A DNA stretch of 64,000 bases from Zingiber officinale (GCF_018446385.1 NC_055987.1:33553202-33617201), one strand, 5' to 3'. Positions 10,083 through 22,302 are shown, counted from the first letter of the stretch. Numbers and translations: made by a program. Notes: generated by a model from the letters alone, not told the origin.

Positions 10083-11537
10083 CTAATTTTCTACGTAGAT
10101 TGCTAAATTCATTTTCAGGGAGGGGTTTAGTGAAATGTCAGCTGAATTAGACTTTGACTTAATGTACTTGAGTTCAATGTCTCCTGTAGTGACATGATCC
10201 CTGATAAAGTGATGTCTAATTTCAATGTGTTTGGTTCTGGAATGATGCACTGGATATTTTGTTAAATTAATTGAACTAATATTGTCAATTAATACTTTTA
10301 CATTTGTAAGGTTTAAGTTGAAATCTTTTAAAGTGTGCATCATCCATAATAGTTGTGCAACGTATTCTCCTATGGCTATATATTCTGACTCAATTGTAGA
10401 TAGAGCAACACAGTGTTGTTTTCTACTAAACCAGCTCACAAGTGATGGACCTAGTAGTTGATAACCACCACTTGTGCTTTTGCGGTCTAATTTGCATCCA
10501 GCATAGTCTGAGTCAGAATACTCTATTAATTCAAAATTATTAGTTCTAGGATACCAAATACCTACATTTGTTGTTCCTTTAAGGTATCTAAAGATTCTTT
10601 TAACTTGAGTCAAATGTGATTCTTTAGCACAAGTTTGGTATCTAGCAGACATACTAACTACAAATAAGATATCGGGTCGACTTGTAGTTAAGTACAGTAG
10701 GCTACCTATGACACTTCTATAGTGTTTTAAGTCAACTGATTTTCCATTTGCATCTTCATCTAGGATTGTGTTTACTGTCATAGGTGTTTTTATTTCTTTA
10801 GTGTTTTCCATTCCAAATTTTTTAAGTAATTCTTTAGTGTATTTTTGTTGATAAATATAATTACCTTCATTTGTTTGTTTGATTTGTAATCCTAAAAAAT
10901 AAGTTAATTTGCCAACTAGACTCATTTCAAATTCTTGTTCCATTAAGTTTGTGAATTCTTCTAAAAATTCTAAATTAGTTGATCTAAAGATTATATCATC
11001 TACATAAATTTGGGCTATAAATATGTCCTCTTTTATTAATTTAACGAATATGGTCGGGTCAATTTGACCCTGGTTAAACCTTTTGGATATGAGGTAAGAG
11101 GTTAACCTTTCATACCATGCCCTAGGTGCTTGTTTAAGTCCATATAAGGCTTTCTTTAATTTAAATACATACTCAGGGTGTTCTAAACTTTCAAACCCAG
11201 GTGGTTGTCCTACATAGACTTCTTCTTTTATTAATCCATTTAGAAATGCTAACTTGACGTCCATTTGATATAGTCTAAACCCTTTATGGGTTGCATAGCT
11301 GAGTAACATTCTGATGGACTCTAGTCTAACTACTGGGGCATAGGTTTCATCATAGTCAAGTCCTTCAACTTGACTAAACCCCTTGGTGACTAGCCTAGCC
11401 TTATTTCTAGTGATTTCCCTAGTTTCACTTAGTTTATTTCTAAATACCCATTTTGTCTCTATTACCTTTTTATTTTTGGGTGGTGGTACTAAGTCCCAGA
11501 CTTTATTCCGCTCAAATTGAGCTAGTTCCTCCTGCAT
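10083..11537 (-). pseudogene. Copia reverse transcriptase and RNase H (element B)
   Basis: A 484-residue open stretch covering the reverse transcriptase and RNase H end of the pol polyprotein, which copies element RNA into DNA. Landmarks are [20 protein letters not shown] (about residues 47-65), [11 protein letters not shown] (91-101), the YVDD catalytic motif (178-181), LTTSRPDI, and RNase H motifs SDSDYAGC and LSTIESEY. The [20 protein letters not shown] stretch near the end is typical of the Sirevirus/SIRE-Maximus lineage. This piece itself has no stop, but the join to the integrase (11538-11827) contains stops, so the polyprotein is broken. Selection on the frame was evidently recent. Confidence 0.92.
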
Positions 11538-11827
11538 AGCTATGACCCAGTCTGGATCAAGTAAGGATTCAGCTATGGTTTTAGGTTTGATTTTTGAAAT
11601 TAAAGAAATTTGAGTTAGGTTCCTAAAGGATGACCTAGTCTGAACCCTTAGATCTGGATCACCGATTATCTGGTCAGTTGGGTGATTTGGGTTGACTCTA
11701 ATAGTTCTAGGAGGTTGACTTTCTTGAGGTTCTTCTTCCTCTTAGTGATTTAGGAATTGATTGGTTCTTTCAGAATTATTATTTTCTTGAACAAATTCAA
11801 TTGGTTGAAGTTGGGTTTGTTCTTGGT

Positions 11828-12676
11828 TTAGTTTGGATTCTTCAAATTTACGTTAGTGGTTTCTTCAATTCTTAAGGTAACCTTATTATAAACTCTGTAA
11901 CCTCTACTATTTAGGGAGTATTCTATAAAAATTCCATTCTCTATTTTAGATGTGAATTTTCCTAAGTGTTCTCTTGTATTTAAGATGAAGACTGGGCACC
12001 CAAATACTTTAAAGTATTTTATATTAGGTTGTTTATTATAATAAAGTTCGAAACAAGTTTTATTATGTGCTTTATTTAATGTTGTTCTATTTTGCACATA
12101 GCAGGCTATGCTCACAGCTTCTGCCCAGAAGTATTTGGGAAGATTATATTCATTTAACATAGTTCTAGAGGCTTCAAGTAAAGTTCTATTTTTTCTTTCT
12201 ATAACCCCATTTTGTTGAGGGGTTTTAGGGCATGAAAATTCGTGATGATAACCATTTTCAAGACATAATTTATTAAAGTAATGATTTTTAAATTCTCCTC
12301 CATTATCACTTCTAATTCTTTTAATTTTAAGATTGTTTTTGTTTTCAACTTGTTTACAAAAGTTTGTAAAAATTTCAAAGGTTTCATCCTTATTTTTTAA
12401 GAATTTCACCCAAGTGAACCTAAAGTAGTCATTTATTATTACTAGACAATATAAACTACTGTTTATAGACTTGACTCCATGGGAGTCAAATAGGTCTAGA
12501 TGTAAAAGTTCAAGTATTGAATTAGTCTGAGATTGGCTAATTGGTTTGTGGGTAGATTTTGTTTGTTTGTCATGTTGACAATCATTATATATGGTTGAAT
12601 CTAAGTTAGGTAATTTTGGTAAGCCTCTAACTAATCCATTTAATTTACTTATATTTCTGAAATTGGTGTGTGACAT
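11828..12676 (-). pseudogene. Copia integrase (element B)
   Basis: A 282-residue integrase segment that would insert element cDNA into the host genome. The catalytic triad is visible: Asp61 (HLDLFDSHG), Asp124 (RSDNGGEF) and Glu160 (QQNGVIERKN), with exactly 35 residues between the last two, the DD35E spacing. The zinc-binding N-terminal part is incomplete because the preceding domain (12686-13042) is separated by a frame break. The C-terminal GYSLNSRGYRVYN-type motif, read as EYSLNSRGYRVYN, is present. Catalytic residues are intact but the open frame is isolated. Confidence 0.9.
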
Positions 12677-12685
12677 TCTTCTATG

Positions 12686-13042
12686 TCATAACCATGTTTC
12701 TTCTTTTTGTGTTAAATAACACTTAAGTGAAGAAGTGGTTAGGTTAATTGCATAGATGTTGTTTTTTCTAAACCCTTTTAGACTTATTTTAGGGTTATCT
12801 AGGTGCTTGATTAGACATTCTAAAGATAAGAACCTAACCTTATACCTAGTGTCACACAATTGGCTGATACTTAGAAGATTATACTTGAAATTTTCGACAA
12901 GTAAGACATTTGTAATAATGAAGTCAGATTTTAGCTTAATGTTACCTATACCAATTACCTTGAGTTTACCATTGTTTCCAAAGGCAACTATCCCTAAGCT
13001 TTTGTAAGTAAGTTGGGTGAATTTTGTGTGATCTCCAGTCAT
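12686..13042 (-). pseudogene. Copia gag-pre-integrase domain (element B)
   Basis: A 118-residue segment starting MTGDHTKFTQ with NVLLVENFKYNLLSISQLCD, the gag-pre-integrase domain. The CSRHMTGD context typical of protease-proximal Copia sequence continues just upstream (CSKHMTGD at the minus-strand codons before 13042). I do not see a clear aspartic protease active site between here and the AT-rich repeats. Confidence 0.8.
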
Positions 13043-13139
13043 ATGTTTGGAGCAACCACTATCTAAGATCCACTTGGTTTCCTACAATAGGTAGGAACAG
13101 AATTAGTCTAAGTTCAGGTTGCGAAAATCTTGAGGTTAG

Positions 13140-13605
13140 TTTTAACATAATCCTTAAGTAAAAAAAGTTAAAATTTTTTTTAAAGATTTTTTTAAAGAGT
13201 TTTAAAATAATTTTTAAAAGAGTTTTTAAAAGATTTTTTAAAGAGTTTTTTAAATAATTTTTAAAAGATTTTAAAAAGAGCTTTTAAAAGTAATTTTTAA
13301 AATATTTTTTAAAAGAGTTTTTAAAATAATTTTAAAAAGATTTTTAAAAGAGTTTTTTAAAATATTTTTTAAAAGAGTTTTTTAAAATATTTTTTAAAAT
13401 ATTTTTTAAAAGAGTTTTTTAAAATAATTTTTAAAAGATTTTTTAAAGAGTTTTTAAAATAATTTTAAAAGAGTTTTTTAAAATAATTTTTAAAAAAAAA
13501 TTAAAAGAGTTTTTAAAATAATTTTTAAAAGAGTTTTTAAAATAATTTTTAAAAGATTTTTAAAAAGAGTTTTTAAAATAATTTTTAAAGAATTAATTTA
13601 ATTAT
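13140..13605. repeat. AT-rich tandem repeats of element B
   Basis: About 465 bp made almost only of variants of TTTTTAAAAGAG and TTTTTAAAATAATT. It lies at the same place as tracts in A (1530-1790) and D (30150-31780), between the conserved non-coding block and pol. It separates gag from the rest of the polyprotein and has no coding potential. Confidence 0.85.
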
Positions 13606-13617
13606 AATTTTAATTGA

Positions 13618-14110
13618 GTTCTTAGTCATCTCACCCGATCTACGTTTTCAATCAGGGAATCCTATAATTTTGTGAGATGAATTAGGTTCAATTTTAGGGT
13701 TTGGTTTAACTTTGTGTTAGATTCAGGTTTAGCTTTGGGCTCAACAAATAGGCATTCTTTGGATAAACTTCTGGGCTATGGTGAGTCACTTGGACATCAT
13801 TAAAGTAACCATGCGTTCGAGGTTTTCCAAATAGTCTTATCCACTGAACTTAATACAAAACCTTGGTCTAACTGGTTAGGATCCATAGAGGGTAGCTTCG
13901 ATCAGTTCCACTTAGTCAAATGCACCAGGTTGAAGCTATATCTTCCTAGACATGCATAAACTAAGCTTCCCTAACGTACTATCATCCAAAATTTCACCAG
14001 TACCATGAGTCGAGTTAAACTTAGTCCCTTTCTAGTTAGTCCTTATTACCCTACTGGGTAGGTTCGTTGGGTTACCCTGTCGGGTAGGTTAGTTTTGGAG
14101 GTGCCAATTA
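13618..14110 (-). other. Conserved non-coding block between gag and pol (element B)
   Basis: Homologous to 1798-2270 (A) and, inverted, to about 29610-30140 (D). Shared words include TCATCTCACCCGATCTA, AGGTTTAGCTTTGGG, GGTGAGTCAC and ATGCACCAGG. Near its gag-proximal end it carries a tandem CCTACTGGGTAGGTT / CCTGTCGGGTAGGTT pair. No frame is open across it. Confidence 0.7.
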
Positions 14111-14159
14111 TTCTGGAGCCTCCCCCTGAATCATTGGCCTTTAATTTCTGGTTCTTGAT

Positions 14160-15814
14160 TTATGTCTGTTCTTTTTATAGTTGTAATTTACTTGATGATA
14201 TTCTAAGTCTTGGTGTGGCTTAAAATATTTAGATTTTGAATTTGTTGGTCTAGGTTTGAATTTTAATTTTTGATTTGGTTTTATGTAATGTATTTTTTCT
14301 TTGTGTATGTAGTATTGGTTAAGCCCTACTTGCGTGGTTAAACATGCTTTCGGAACCCAAGCTTTACTTATTGGTTTATGTTGGGTTATTAATGATTTAA
14401 ATGTTTTACTTGAACTTGACTTATAGCCAAGTCTGGTTTTGTTGTAAATTGCCTTTTGATTATTTAAGATTAAATCTAAATTTTTTTATCTTATTGTAAA
14501 TTTTTCTAACATTTCTTTTAATTTATTAATTTTTATTTTTAGTGATAAATTCTCCTCCTCAAGTGTTAAATCTCGAGTTGGATTATTTTTTATAATTTGT
14601 TCCTTGAGGTTTTGGTTTTCCTCAAGGAGTAATCTGTTTTCATCTTCTAATTTAACTAATTTCCTATTTAAACAAGAAATAATTTTAAATAACTTTCTAT
14701 TTAAATTTGGGTATACCTCTTCGGGACCTTCGGAAACGAGTATGGACTCGTAGCTCGATTAGGGTTCGGACCCGTCTTCCGATTCGTCTTCCGACTCTGC
14801 TTCGCGGGCCATCAGCGCGAGGTGACTCTGGTGCTTCTGATTTTCGACCTCCGATTTGTCCGAGGAAGAGTTGTTCCACGTTGCTTTGAGGGCCTTCTTT
14901 TTTGTCGTCTTCAGTTTGTTGATCTTCAATCTCGGGCACTCGTTCTTGTAGTGACCCTTCCTGTTGCACCTGAAGCACGTCACATTTCTTGGCTCAGTTG
15001 GAGAGTTGATCTTCTACAGGTCCTTCTTGCTGAAGCTCTTCTTCCTCCTGGTGAATATTTTGCTTACCAGGTTCACCAGGTACTCTTCGTCTTCAGAATC
15101 CTGGTCAGAATCTTCTTCAGGTTTAGGCTTGTTCTTCTTTTTTTTGGAGGAACCTGCAAACAAAGCAATACCTTTCTCGGTCCTGGCATTAGTTTGCTCG
15201 TGTAATTCTAATTCGCAAAACAGTTCGTCTAATTTTAATTTAGATAGATTTTTTGAAATTTTGTAGGCATCCACGATAGATGCCCATAAATTATTGCGTG
15301 GAAATGTGTTTAACGCGTACCTTATCAGATCTCTGTTTTCTATCCGGTGGCCTATCACGTGGAGCCCGTTGAGGATGTCCTTGATCCTCGCGTGAAGCTG
15401 ACTTGTCGTTTCTCCTTCTTGCATTTTTATATTAAAAATTCTATTTAATAGCAAATCTTGTTTCATTACCTTAGCGTTGCTGGTTCCTTCGTGCAGCTCG
15501 ATCAACTTGTCCCAAAGTTCTTTCATGTTCTGGTTCGGTCCTACCCGGTTCAGCTCTTCCCTTGTCAGTCTGCATTGTAGCATGTTGATCGCCTTGTTCT
15601 CCGTCGATGCCTTCTTCTTTATGTCTAATGTGCACTATTTCGGATCAAGTTGATTTCCAGAGTTGTCAACTAGTGCTCGGTAGGCTTTTGTGACGCTGAG
15701 CCATTGGTCGAAGTCCATCTTCAGGTAGACTTCCTTCCTTTTCTTCCAGTACGGAAAATCATCCCCGTTGAATAGGGGAGGACGTACCGTGCTGAAGCCT
15801 TCAATCTAAGACAT
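14160..15814 (-). pseudogene. Copia gag polyprotein, broken (element B)
   Basis: Nearly complete gag read from about 15814 leftwards. It begins with the PPLFNGDDFPYWKKR-type gag motif, has the helical region (15014-15583, with ELWDKLIELHEG and LSKLKLDELFCELELHEQ), a canonical zinc knuckle CFRCNRKGHYKNEC (about 14930-14975), an acidic stretch, and a coiled coil ending in KTRLGYKSSSS (about 14400). In-frame stops occur at the third codon, near 15640, at about 15013 and at several later points. It is the best-preserved gag of the A/B family here but cannot make the full protein. Confidence 0.85.
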
Positions 15815-16074
15815 GTTGACCCTGCACACAATAAAGCAACGACAAACAAAATCACAAGACTTGGTCTTGGATTAGTAGTGCAGGAAGAATTAAGAATTAT
15901 AAAAAGAGCTAAATTGGTGTTGCACCAATTTAGTTTTAATTGCAACGGAAAAAATTTCCAAAAAGGTAATAATACCAGTTTGAAATTATGCAAAAAATTG
16001 AAAGCCGAAAACGAATAAAAGAAAAGTTTCACCCCTTGTCTAATTGGCGGTTGTACCAAATTAGAGCGGCACCT

Positions 16075-16086
16075 GCTCTGATACCA
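16075..16086 (-). other. Primer-binding site (element B)
   Basis: The minus strand reads TGGTATCAGAGC, complementary to the 3' end of initiator-Met tRNA, two bases inside the LTR that starts at 16089. Confidence 0.9.
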
Positions 16087-16984
16087 CTTGTTGGATCGTG
16101 ATCGTTTGATAGAGAGGGGTGAATATCAATTTAAAATTTATCGAAAAGAGTTAAGCATAACGGAAAAAAAATGAGCCAAAGACGACACAGAGATTTACTT
16201 GGTTCGGAGCCTTTAGCGACTCCTATTCCAAGGCCAGCACACAAGGGTACTTTCGATGGGCAATTACTAATAATTCGAATAGTAATTACAGAATTGAGGT
16301 ACAGAAATTAATTAGTAAAATAAAAATCAACAATTAGAAAAAGGAAAAATTAAACTAGAACTTTGTCGGAGAGCTTTCGCAGTGTCGCAGGAGCACCAGA
16401 GATCGAATTGAGAGTTGTTGTTCTGACTCCAACCTTGACCCTCCTTATATATGAGGTTCGGGGCGCCTGGAACTTTCAGGGTGTTAGGACCGAAATGTAG
16501 CTAGAGGGGGGGGGGGGGGGGGAATAGCTCGGCGCGATCTCATGCTCGTCATTACTTGCTTCTTGTGATGAAATGCAGCGGAAAATACAAAGAAACAAAC
16601 ACACAACGCTAACACTAGGGATTTACTTGGTATCCACCTCAAGAAGAGGTGACTAGTCCAAGGATCCACACACTCACGCACCCTCCACTATGTAAATACT
16701 CCTTTTCGGTAACTACCGAGGGCGGAGAAGCCTTACAATACTCTCAATACAACAAGAAACAAATAGAAGCAAATACAAGGGAAAGCTTACAAGGTTTACA
16801 CAAGAAACCCGAACCCTAGCTTCTTCTTCTTGTTGTAGATCCGCCTCTTGACTTGGAAATGCCTCCAAGACCCTTCAAGATCTGGCGGTGAGAACTCTGC
16901 AGAGAAGCTCTGGAATCGCTGTGAAGATCGGAGCTGAACAGTGCAAGCGTTGGCGAAGAAAGAGCTCGACAACGACTATATCCT

Positions 16985-17325
16985 GCGCCAATAGTCGAAT
17001 CCCAATCGATTGGATTGCTCCCAATCGATTGGGGAGGCTTTGGATCGATCGGTTGATCGATCCATAGCGCCTCTGTGCTTTCGAGAATTGTCTGGATCGA
17101 TTGACCGATCGATCCAGGGCTTATCGCGCGAAATCGCAGCTCCCAATCGATCAGCCGATCGAATGGAGGCTCCCAATCGATCGACCGATCAATTGGGAGG
17201 CTTTCTGTGCAATCAGCGATTCTCCCAATCGATCCACCAATCGATTGGGAGAAGGCTTGTCGCAAGGACTCGCCCAATCGATCCGCCGATCGATTGGGCA
17301 TGAGCCAATCAATCAGCTGATCGAT
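16985..17325. repeat. CGATCG/ATCGAT palindrome cluster in element E LTR
   Basis: About 340 bp with roughly twenty copies of the words CCAATCGATTGG, GATCGATC and CGATCGAT, many arranged as inverted pairs around 2-10 bases. The same cluster is at 22808-23150 in the other LTR, and a smaller set occurs inside the element at 18910-19095. Confidence 0.85.
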
Positions 17326-17614
17326 CCAGCTCCTTGTTTTTGCCCAAAACCAAGTCCAAAGTCCCCTAAACCAACATCCGGTCAACCATAACCTATTGGT
17401 ACATCATGCCTAGCATCTGGTCACTCTTGACCTGCTAGGACTCCCTTATCAAGTGTCCAGTCAATCCCTTTGACCCACTTGGACTTCCACCAGATGTCTG
17501 GTCAACCTTGACCCATCTGGATTTTCTCGTGCCAAGTATCTGGTCAATCCCTTTGACCTACTTAGACTTCCCAACACCAGATGTCCGATCAATCTTGATC
17601 CATCTGGATTTTCC

Positions 17615-17915
17615 TTGCCTAGCTTCACTCACCAGGACTTCCCTTCTGCCTAGCTTCACTCACTAGGACTTCACGTCTGCCTGGCTTCATTCACCAGGAC
17701 TTTTCGTCTGCCTAGCTTCACTCACTAAGACTTCACGTCTACCTGGCTTCACTCACCAGGACTTTCACCTAGCTTCACTCACCAGGATTTTCCACAACTG
17801 CCTAGCTTCATTCACTAGGACTTTCCATCTGCCTAGCTTCACTCACTAGGACTTTCCTTCTGCCTAGCTTCACTCACTAGGACTTTCACCTAGCTTCACT
17901 CACCAGGATTTTCTA
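17615..17915. repeat. Small-hairpin tandem array in element E LTR
   Basis: About ten units spaced 24-33 bp, of two forms: CCTGGCTTCACTCACCAGG and CCTAGCTTCACTCACTAGG. Each is a 5-bp stem with a nine-base loop. The G/A change in the left arm goes with a C/T change in the right arm, so the stem is preserved in nearly every unit. The matching array in the other LTR is at 23440-23765, and element F has one at 60765-61070. The spacing and arms rule out CRISPR. Confidence 0.85.
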
Positions 17916-18106
17916 GTCAAGTATCCAGTCAACCCTGACCTACTCGACTCTCCTTCACAATCTCCCCACATGAACAATTGCACCTGCAATCTCCATGTAT
18001 TATCTGTATTGTCAAACATCGAAACTCAAACATCAAGACTCGAGCTTGAACCAATTCAAGCTCAGTCAACCAGGTCAACCTTGACCTAGGGAATATTGCA
18101 CCAACA

Positions 18107-20380
18107 ATCTCCCCTTTTTTGATGTTTGACAATACCTCCTTTAAGTTAGGCTAATCCCATAGCCTCAACTTCCTTCATGCCAATATATGAATGATGGTTT
18201 CCTTCATTCTTCCCCTTTCCCAAAGGCCAAACTCCCTCTTCAGGTAATGAAGGTCTAACTTAACCACACATTCTCCCCCTATTGGCACACATCAAAAACT
18301 CTCCCCCTGAAGAGTTACCCAAATGTTGTTTACAACTTCACTAGTTGTTCACAACACAATAACGAAGGTCTCATACCCTTCATTATTCTCAACGCTCGTC
18401 CTTGAGCATATACCACTTGGTATATCCACACATGATTCAAATGAAGGTCTCATACCCTTCATTGTCATTAAATGCTCATCCGTGAGCATACACCACTTGA
18501 ATAATGAAGATATCCACTCTCCATTATATTTAAATGCCCAATCGTGAGCATTTTCGCTAAAAGAAGGTTAACCACCTTCCAAGGTGTATGAAAAATATAG
18601 ATTTTCATGTCCTTAAAGAGTAACTCCCCCTAAAGACATGTACGTAACTTCTATCATTGCACCAACAATGACTTGGAATCTCTAAACATATAGGAAACCC
18701 AAATTTAGAAGTTTTGAGGTTCAAAAATTCAATATTGAAACCAAACCTCAACCTAAACCTCTACTTAGTCTTTCTTAACCAATCCATCCTTGTTTTTAAT
18801 CATGAAAACTCCCCTTAAATGTATACAAATGTGTTTTGAGGGGTTAGGAATGGTTTTATAGACTAAAAATGATTCAAGATGCTGAAAATAAGCTTTTCCA
18901 ATTAAAATCAGCATCCCCAATCAATTGGAGTTGAGTCCCAATCGATTGAACCCTGCTGAATCGATCCACTGATCGATTCAGACTACGTGGATAGATCTGC
19001 TAATCGATCCAGTGAGCTTCTGCTCGCAGGAAAACTCCTCTCAATCGATCGCCCGATCGATTGAGGCACCCCAATCGATTGGGTGATCGATTGGAGCTCT
19101 TAAAAATTGAAAATTTATTTCAGTGAATTTCAGAAACTCCCCTAAAATTCTACAAAAATCAAAAAATCATGAAAATTCATGTAGACATTCCTTAAGGCAT
19201 ATACTATTAAGAAAAAATAGCTTTCTATGAAAATACTTCTTATTTTCAAAGATTGACACAAACTTCGAAACTTATAAAAACTTTAGTGTTTTCTTCCAAG
19301 TTTGTGATCAACTATTCAATAATTATTACTATCAAAAGATAGCATTCATCAAGGTTTTCCAAAATATATTTAAAATCATTTTCAAAGCCAATATCCAACC
19401 ATGTTCTTTGGGCTCAATGCACATGACTTGTACATTAGCTTTCCCAATGATTGGAAAACACATAAGTATTTGTTTTGATGAACCTAAAACTGATAAAAAT
19501 GCACTAAATCAACATCTTGAGTTTTGTTCATCATCCTAACATCTCACTTGTATTTAATGTGTACGAAACCACATACAAGTCACCTTATAGTTCTTAGTGA
19601 GATGTAAACTTTGGTTTTGCCCTAGTCTAGGGATCATGCATATCTATCTAGGCATTTTAAGGTTAGGAACATCCACCAAGGATGTTACTTGTTAATGAAT
19701 GTCATTTGTCCTTAGTTTGCAAGGAATTAAGAACAATGCATGATGTGTTATGACATACATCAAAGATAAATAATTTTCAAAAGAAAATTTCTTATGACTA
19801 CATGATGTATGTATGACATGACATGGTATTTTTGTGTTTTTCATAATAAAATATGAATGCAAAATATGATGTCATGGCATATGATGGGCAAACAGCGCAT
19901 GGTAAATTAGCATAAATGAAATACCTAGATTATCTATCTAAGTATCCTTAATCCTTAGCTAAATTAAAATTTAAAACCTAGATTGCCCACTATTTCTTGA
20001 GAAAATGTCAAAATTTAATTTTGACATTTCTTTTGATTTTCCTAATTTTGTGCCAATTTAAATTAAGAAAATTCCTCAAATTTTTGGCACAAATTACTCT
20101 TTTAAAGAGTAACAAATTAAGTTAAGGCTTAAATTGCCTTTAATTTTTCCTAAGAACGTACCACAATCCCAACTTAGTAGTTCTTATGATTCTTCCAAAT
20201 GTGCCAATTTAATTTTAAAATCAACTCACATTAAGGCACATCTTACTCTTTCCAAGATCAATCCTTTAATTCTCATCATTTTCAAAGGTTAATAATAATC
20301 TTGAAAATGCTCCCCGAGTATCAACTTCACCAAAGTTGGGTTAACTACCCTTCTAATCGGAGTTGACACTCTCTAACCCA
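18107..20380 (-). other. Element E non-coding interior
   Basis: No gene is recognised. It contains the polypurine tract at the LTR edge, repeated CATACCCTTCATT and CTCGTCCTTGAGCATA-type words (18350-18550), a second palindrome cluster (18910-19095) and AT-rich sequence. Similar text occurs at 61290-63140 in element F, which shows that the arrangement is a family trait. Confidence 0.6.
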
Positions 20381-20381
20381 T

Positions 20382-22179
20382 CTAAGGGGTAGAGAAAATG
20401 CTCCTAGGAACCCAAAACCTATTGGTGCTCCTTGGATGCTCTAGGTACTCACTAGGGATAGCTTCACTAGATACCTTCCTAGTGACCTTGTTAGACTTCT
20501 TGGAAGCCTTAGTCACATTTCCTAGATCAACTCTAGGGATTGCCTCCCTTGTGATCTTCTTAGTGACTTTCTTGGACTTTTTAGAAGTTTTAGTCACGTT
20601 TATTGCAAAAAATACTCTTAGGAATAACCTCCCTAGTATTTTTGACTTGATCATTTGACCTAGGGTTGGTTCCATAATCATATGGAACTATATGGTAATA
20701 AGGCACATCCTTTTTAATTTTAGGTTTGTATCCCAAACCCCTATGGCCAATGGATGACCCTTGTAGTGCTAAACCTAGGTTTTGCTCTTTTTGCCCTTTT
20801 AGGATACTTTCCATCCTTTTTAGGGTCTTTTCCATTTTATCAAGCCTTAACCTCAAGACTTGATTTTCTTCCCATAAATCCCTAGATTTTGATTTTTCTT
20901 TAAATCCTTGAGTATTTTTATTTCTAGGCTTATAACTATGGTCCTTATTGTTATTGCCTAACCTTTTACCTACCTTCCTAACCCTAGGTGTGGTAGTCTT
21001 AGCATGGAGAGCCATATGTTTTCCTTTAATGTTATCATGCTCTCTATTTTTATGGTAAATAGCATTAAAATGATAAAAATTAGAATTTGCATGCTTTTCA
21101 CCATTATTTAAAAGGGTAGGCTCAATAAATGATACCTTTCGTTTTACCTTGAAGGCTCCCCCTTGAGTTGTGCTTCCTCCTTGAGCCTTGATCGCTTTCT
21201 TCCCCTTGGGACATTGACTCCGATAGTATCCCTTTTTATTACAAGAGAAGCACACAATGTGCTCCTTGCTCTTCTTTGTTCCGGGAGCGGTCTCTTTGGG
21301 CTTCTCCTTGCCCTTTGGTGCCACTTGGCCCTTCTTCTTGGCCAATTTAGGATACTTGCTCTTGTAGTGCCCATGTTCTCTACATTCAAAACATATGATC
21401 TGTTGCTTATTTTTATTTGAAATATTTATACCTTCATATGTAGGGATGACATCTTCTCCTCTTGATCCGGAGGTAGAAACTTCCTCTTATTCCGACAATG
21501 ATGCTCCTCCAATAGATTTGACTCGACTTGTGGAGGTGGAAGCTTCTTCATCCTCTTCTTTTCTTGACCCGGATGTGGAGACTTCTTTTTCTTCTTGATC
21601 CGGTGTCAACGAAAATCGCTCCCCCTCAATCCTAGAGGTGGAGCCTTCATCATCTTCATCTTGTACATGGAACAAAGAGTATGCTCCCTCTTTGCTCTTT
21701 CCATTGCATTCCTTTGAAGATGAGGCTTCTTGAACTTCTTCTTTGGAAGTTGAGCATCTCTCAACTTCGGAGTCCTATTCCTCTTGATCTTGACTCACGG
21801 AGTCACCCTCTTTGGATTCTTCTTGAATTGGTACAGTGGAGGGGATCTCATGAATCGTTGCCAATTTGCTCCAAAGCTCCTTGACATCTTTGAATTCTCC
21901 GACTTAAGCTAAAATATTGCTTGGCAATAAATTGACCAATAGCTTGGTCACTTTGTCATTTGCCTCGCTCCTTTGAATTTGCTCTTGGCTCCATTTGCTC
22001 TTCTTTAAGATCTTGCCTTTTGAATTCTTTGGAGCTTCGAAGCCTTCCATTAGAGCAAACCATTGCTCTATCTCTACCATCAAGAAATTCTCGATCCTTG
22101 ATCTCCAAAGATCGAAGCTCATCATTGTGAATGGTGGAGGCACCCTTGTGTCGAATCCGAGTCCATCTCGGAATTCCAT
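20382..22179 (-). pseudogene. Gag of element E, broken
   Basis: Segments of one gag protein on the minus strand. The N-terminal piece, 21904-22179, has a PPPFTMMSFDLWRSRIENFL motif like Copia gag starts. It is followed by a stop, then VKELWSKLATIHE. The middle holds a serine/acid-rich stretch (21487-21675). The piece at 20590-21410 has two zinc knuckles: CFECREHGHYKSKY, with the last Cys changed to Tyr, and CFSCNKKGYYRSQC, with His changed to Tyr; a coiled coil follows. The last piece, 20382-20681, ends in NRFWVPRSIFS. Element F has the same tail. Stops and frame changes make it non-functional. Confidence 0.8.
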
Positions 22180-22288
22180 CTTGAAGTTGAGCTTCTTGAA
22201 TTCTTTGACTTTGATGAATTTGCTTCAACTTCTTCACCCTCTAGCTTTGTTGCCCCTTCCGGCGATGATTCCGGTGAAGAGCGGCCTC

Positions 22289-22300
22289 GCTCTGATACCA
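22289..22300 (-). other. Primer-binding site (element E)
   Basis: The minus strand reads TGGTATCAGAGC two bases from the LTR boundary at 22303, the same initiator-Met-tRNA site as element B. Confidence 0.9.
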
Positions 22301-22302
22301 CT

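Larger units (their letters stand above)
16482..18106 (-). repeat. 3' LTR of element E (1625 bp)
   Basis: Starts TGTTAGGACC and ends GCACCAACA. From left to right on the plus strand it has a 17-G run (16506-16522), a palindrome cluster (about 16985-17325), large hairpins with GGTCA/TGACC inner stems (17375-17590 and 17920-17945) and a tandem array of small hairpins (17615-17915). Open frames in this interval follow the palindromes and are not genes. Confidence 0.9.

Noticed and set aside
10083-16088. Intact autonomous Copia element
   Set aside because: Gag has several stops including one at its third codon, and the join between integrase and reverse transcriptase has stops, so only isolated domains are open.
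16816-17391. Long open frames in both strands rich in Ser-Ile-Asp-Arg (also 22699-23144)
   Set aside because: They are produced by the CGATCG/ATCGAT palindromes of the element E LTR, which read open in several frames and on both strands.
17615-17915. CRISPR-like array of regularly spaced short repeats (also at 23440-23765 and 60765-61070)
   Set aside because: Spacers are 5-14 bp and nearly identical, there is no leader or cas gene, the host is a plant, and the array is inside LTRs with both copies alike.
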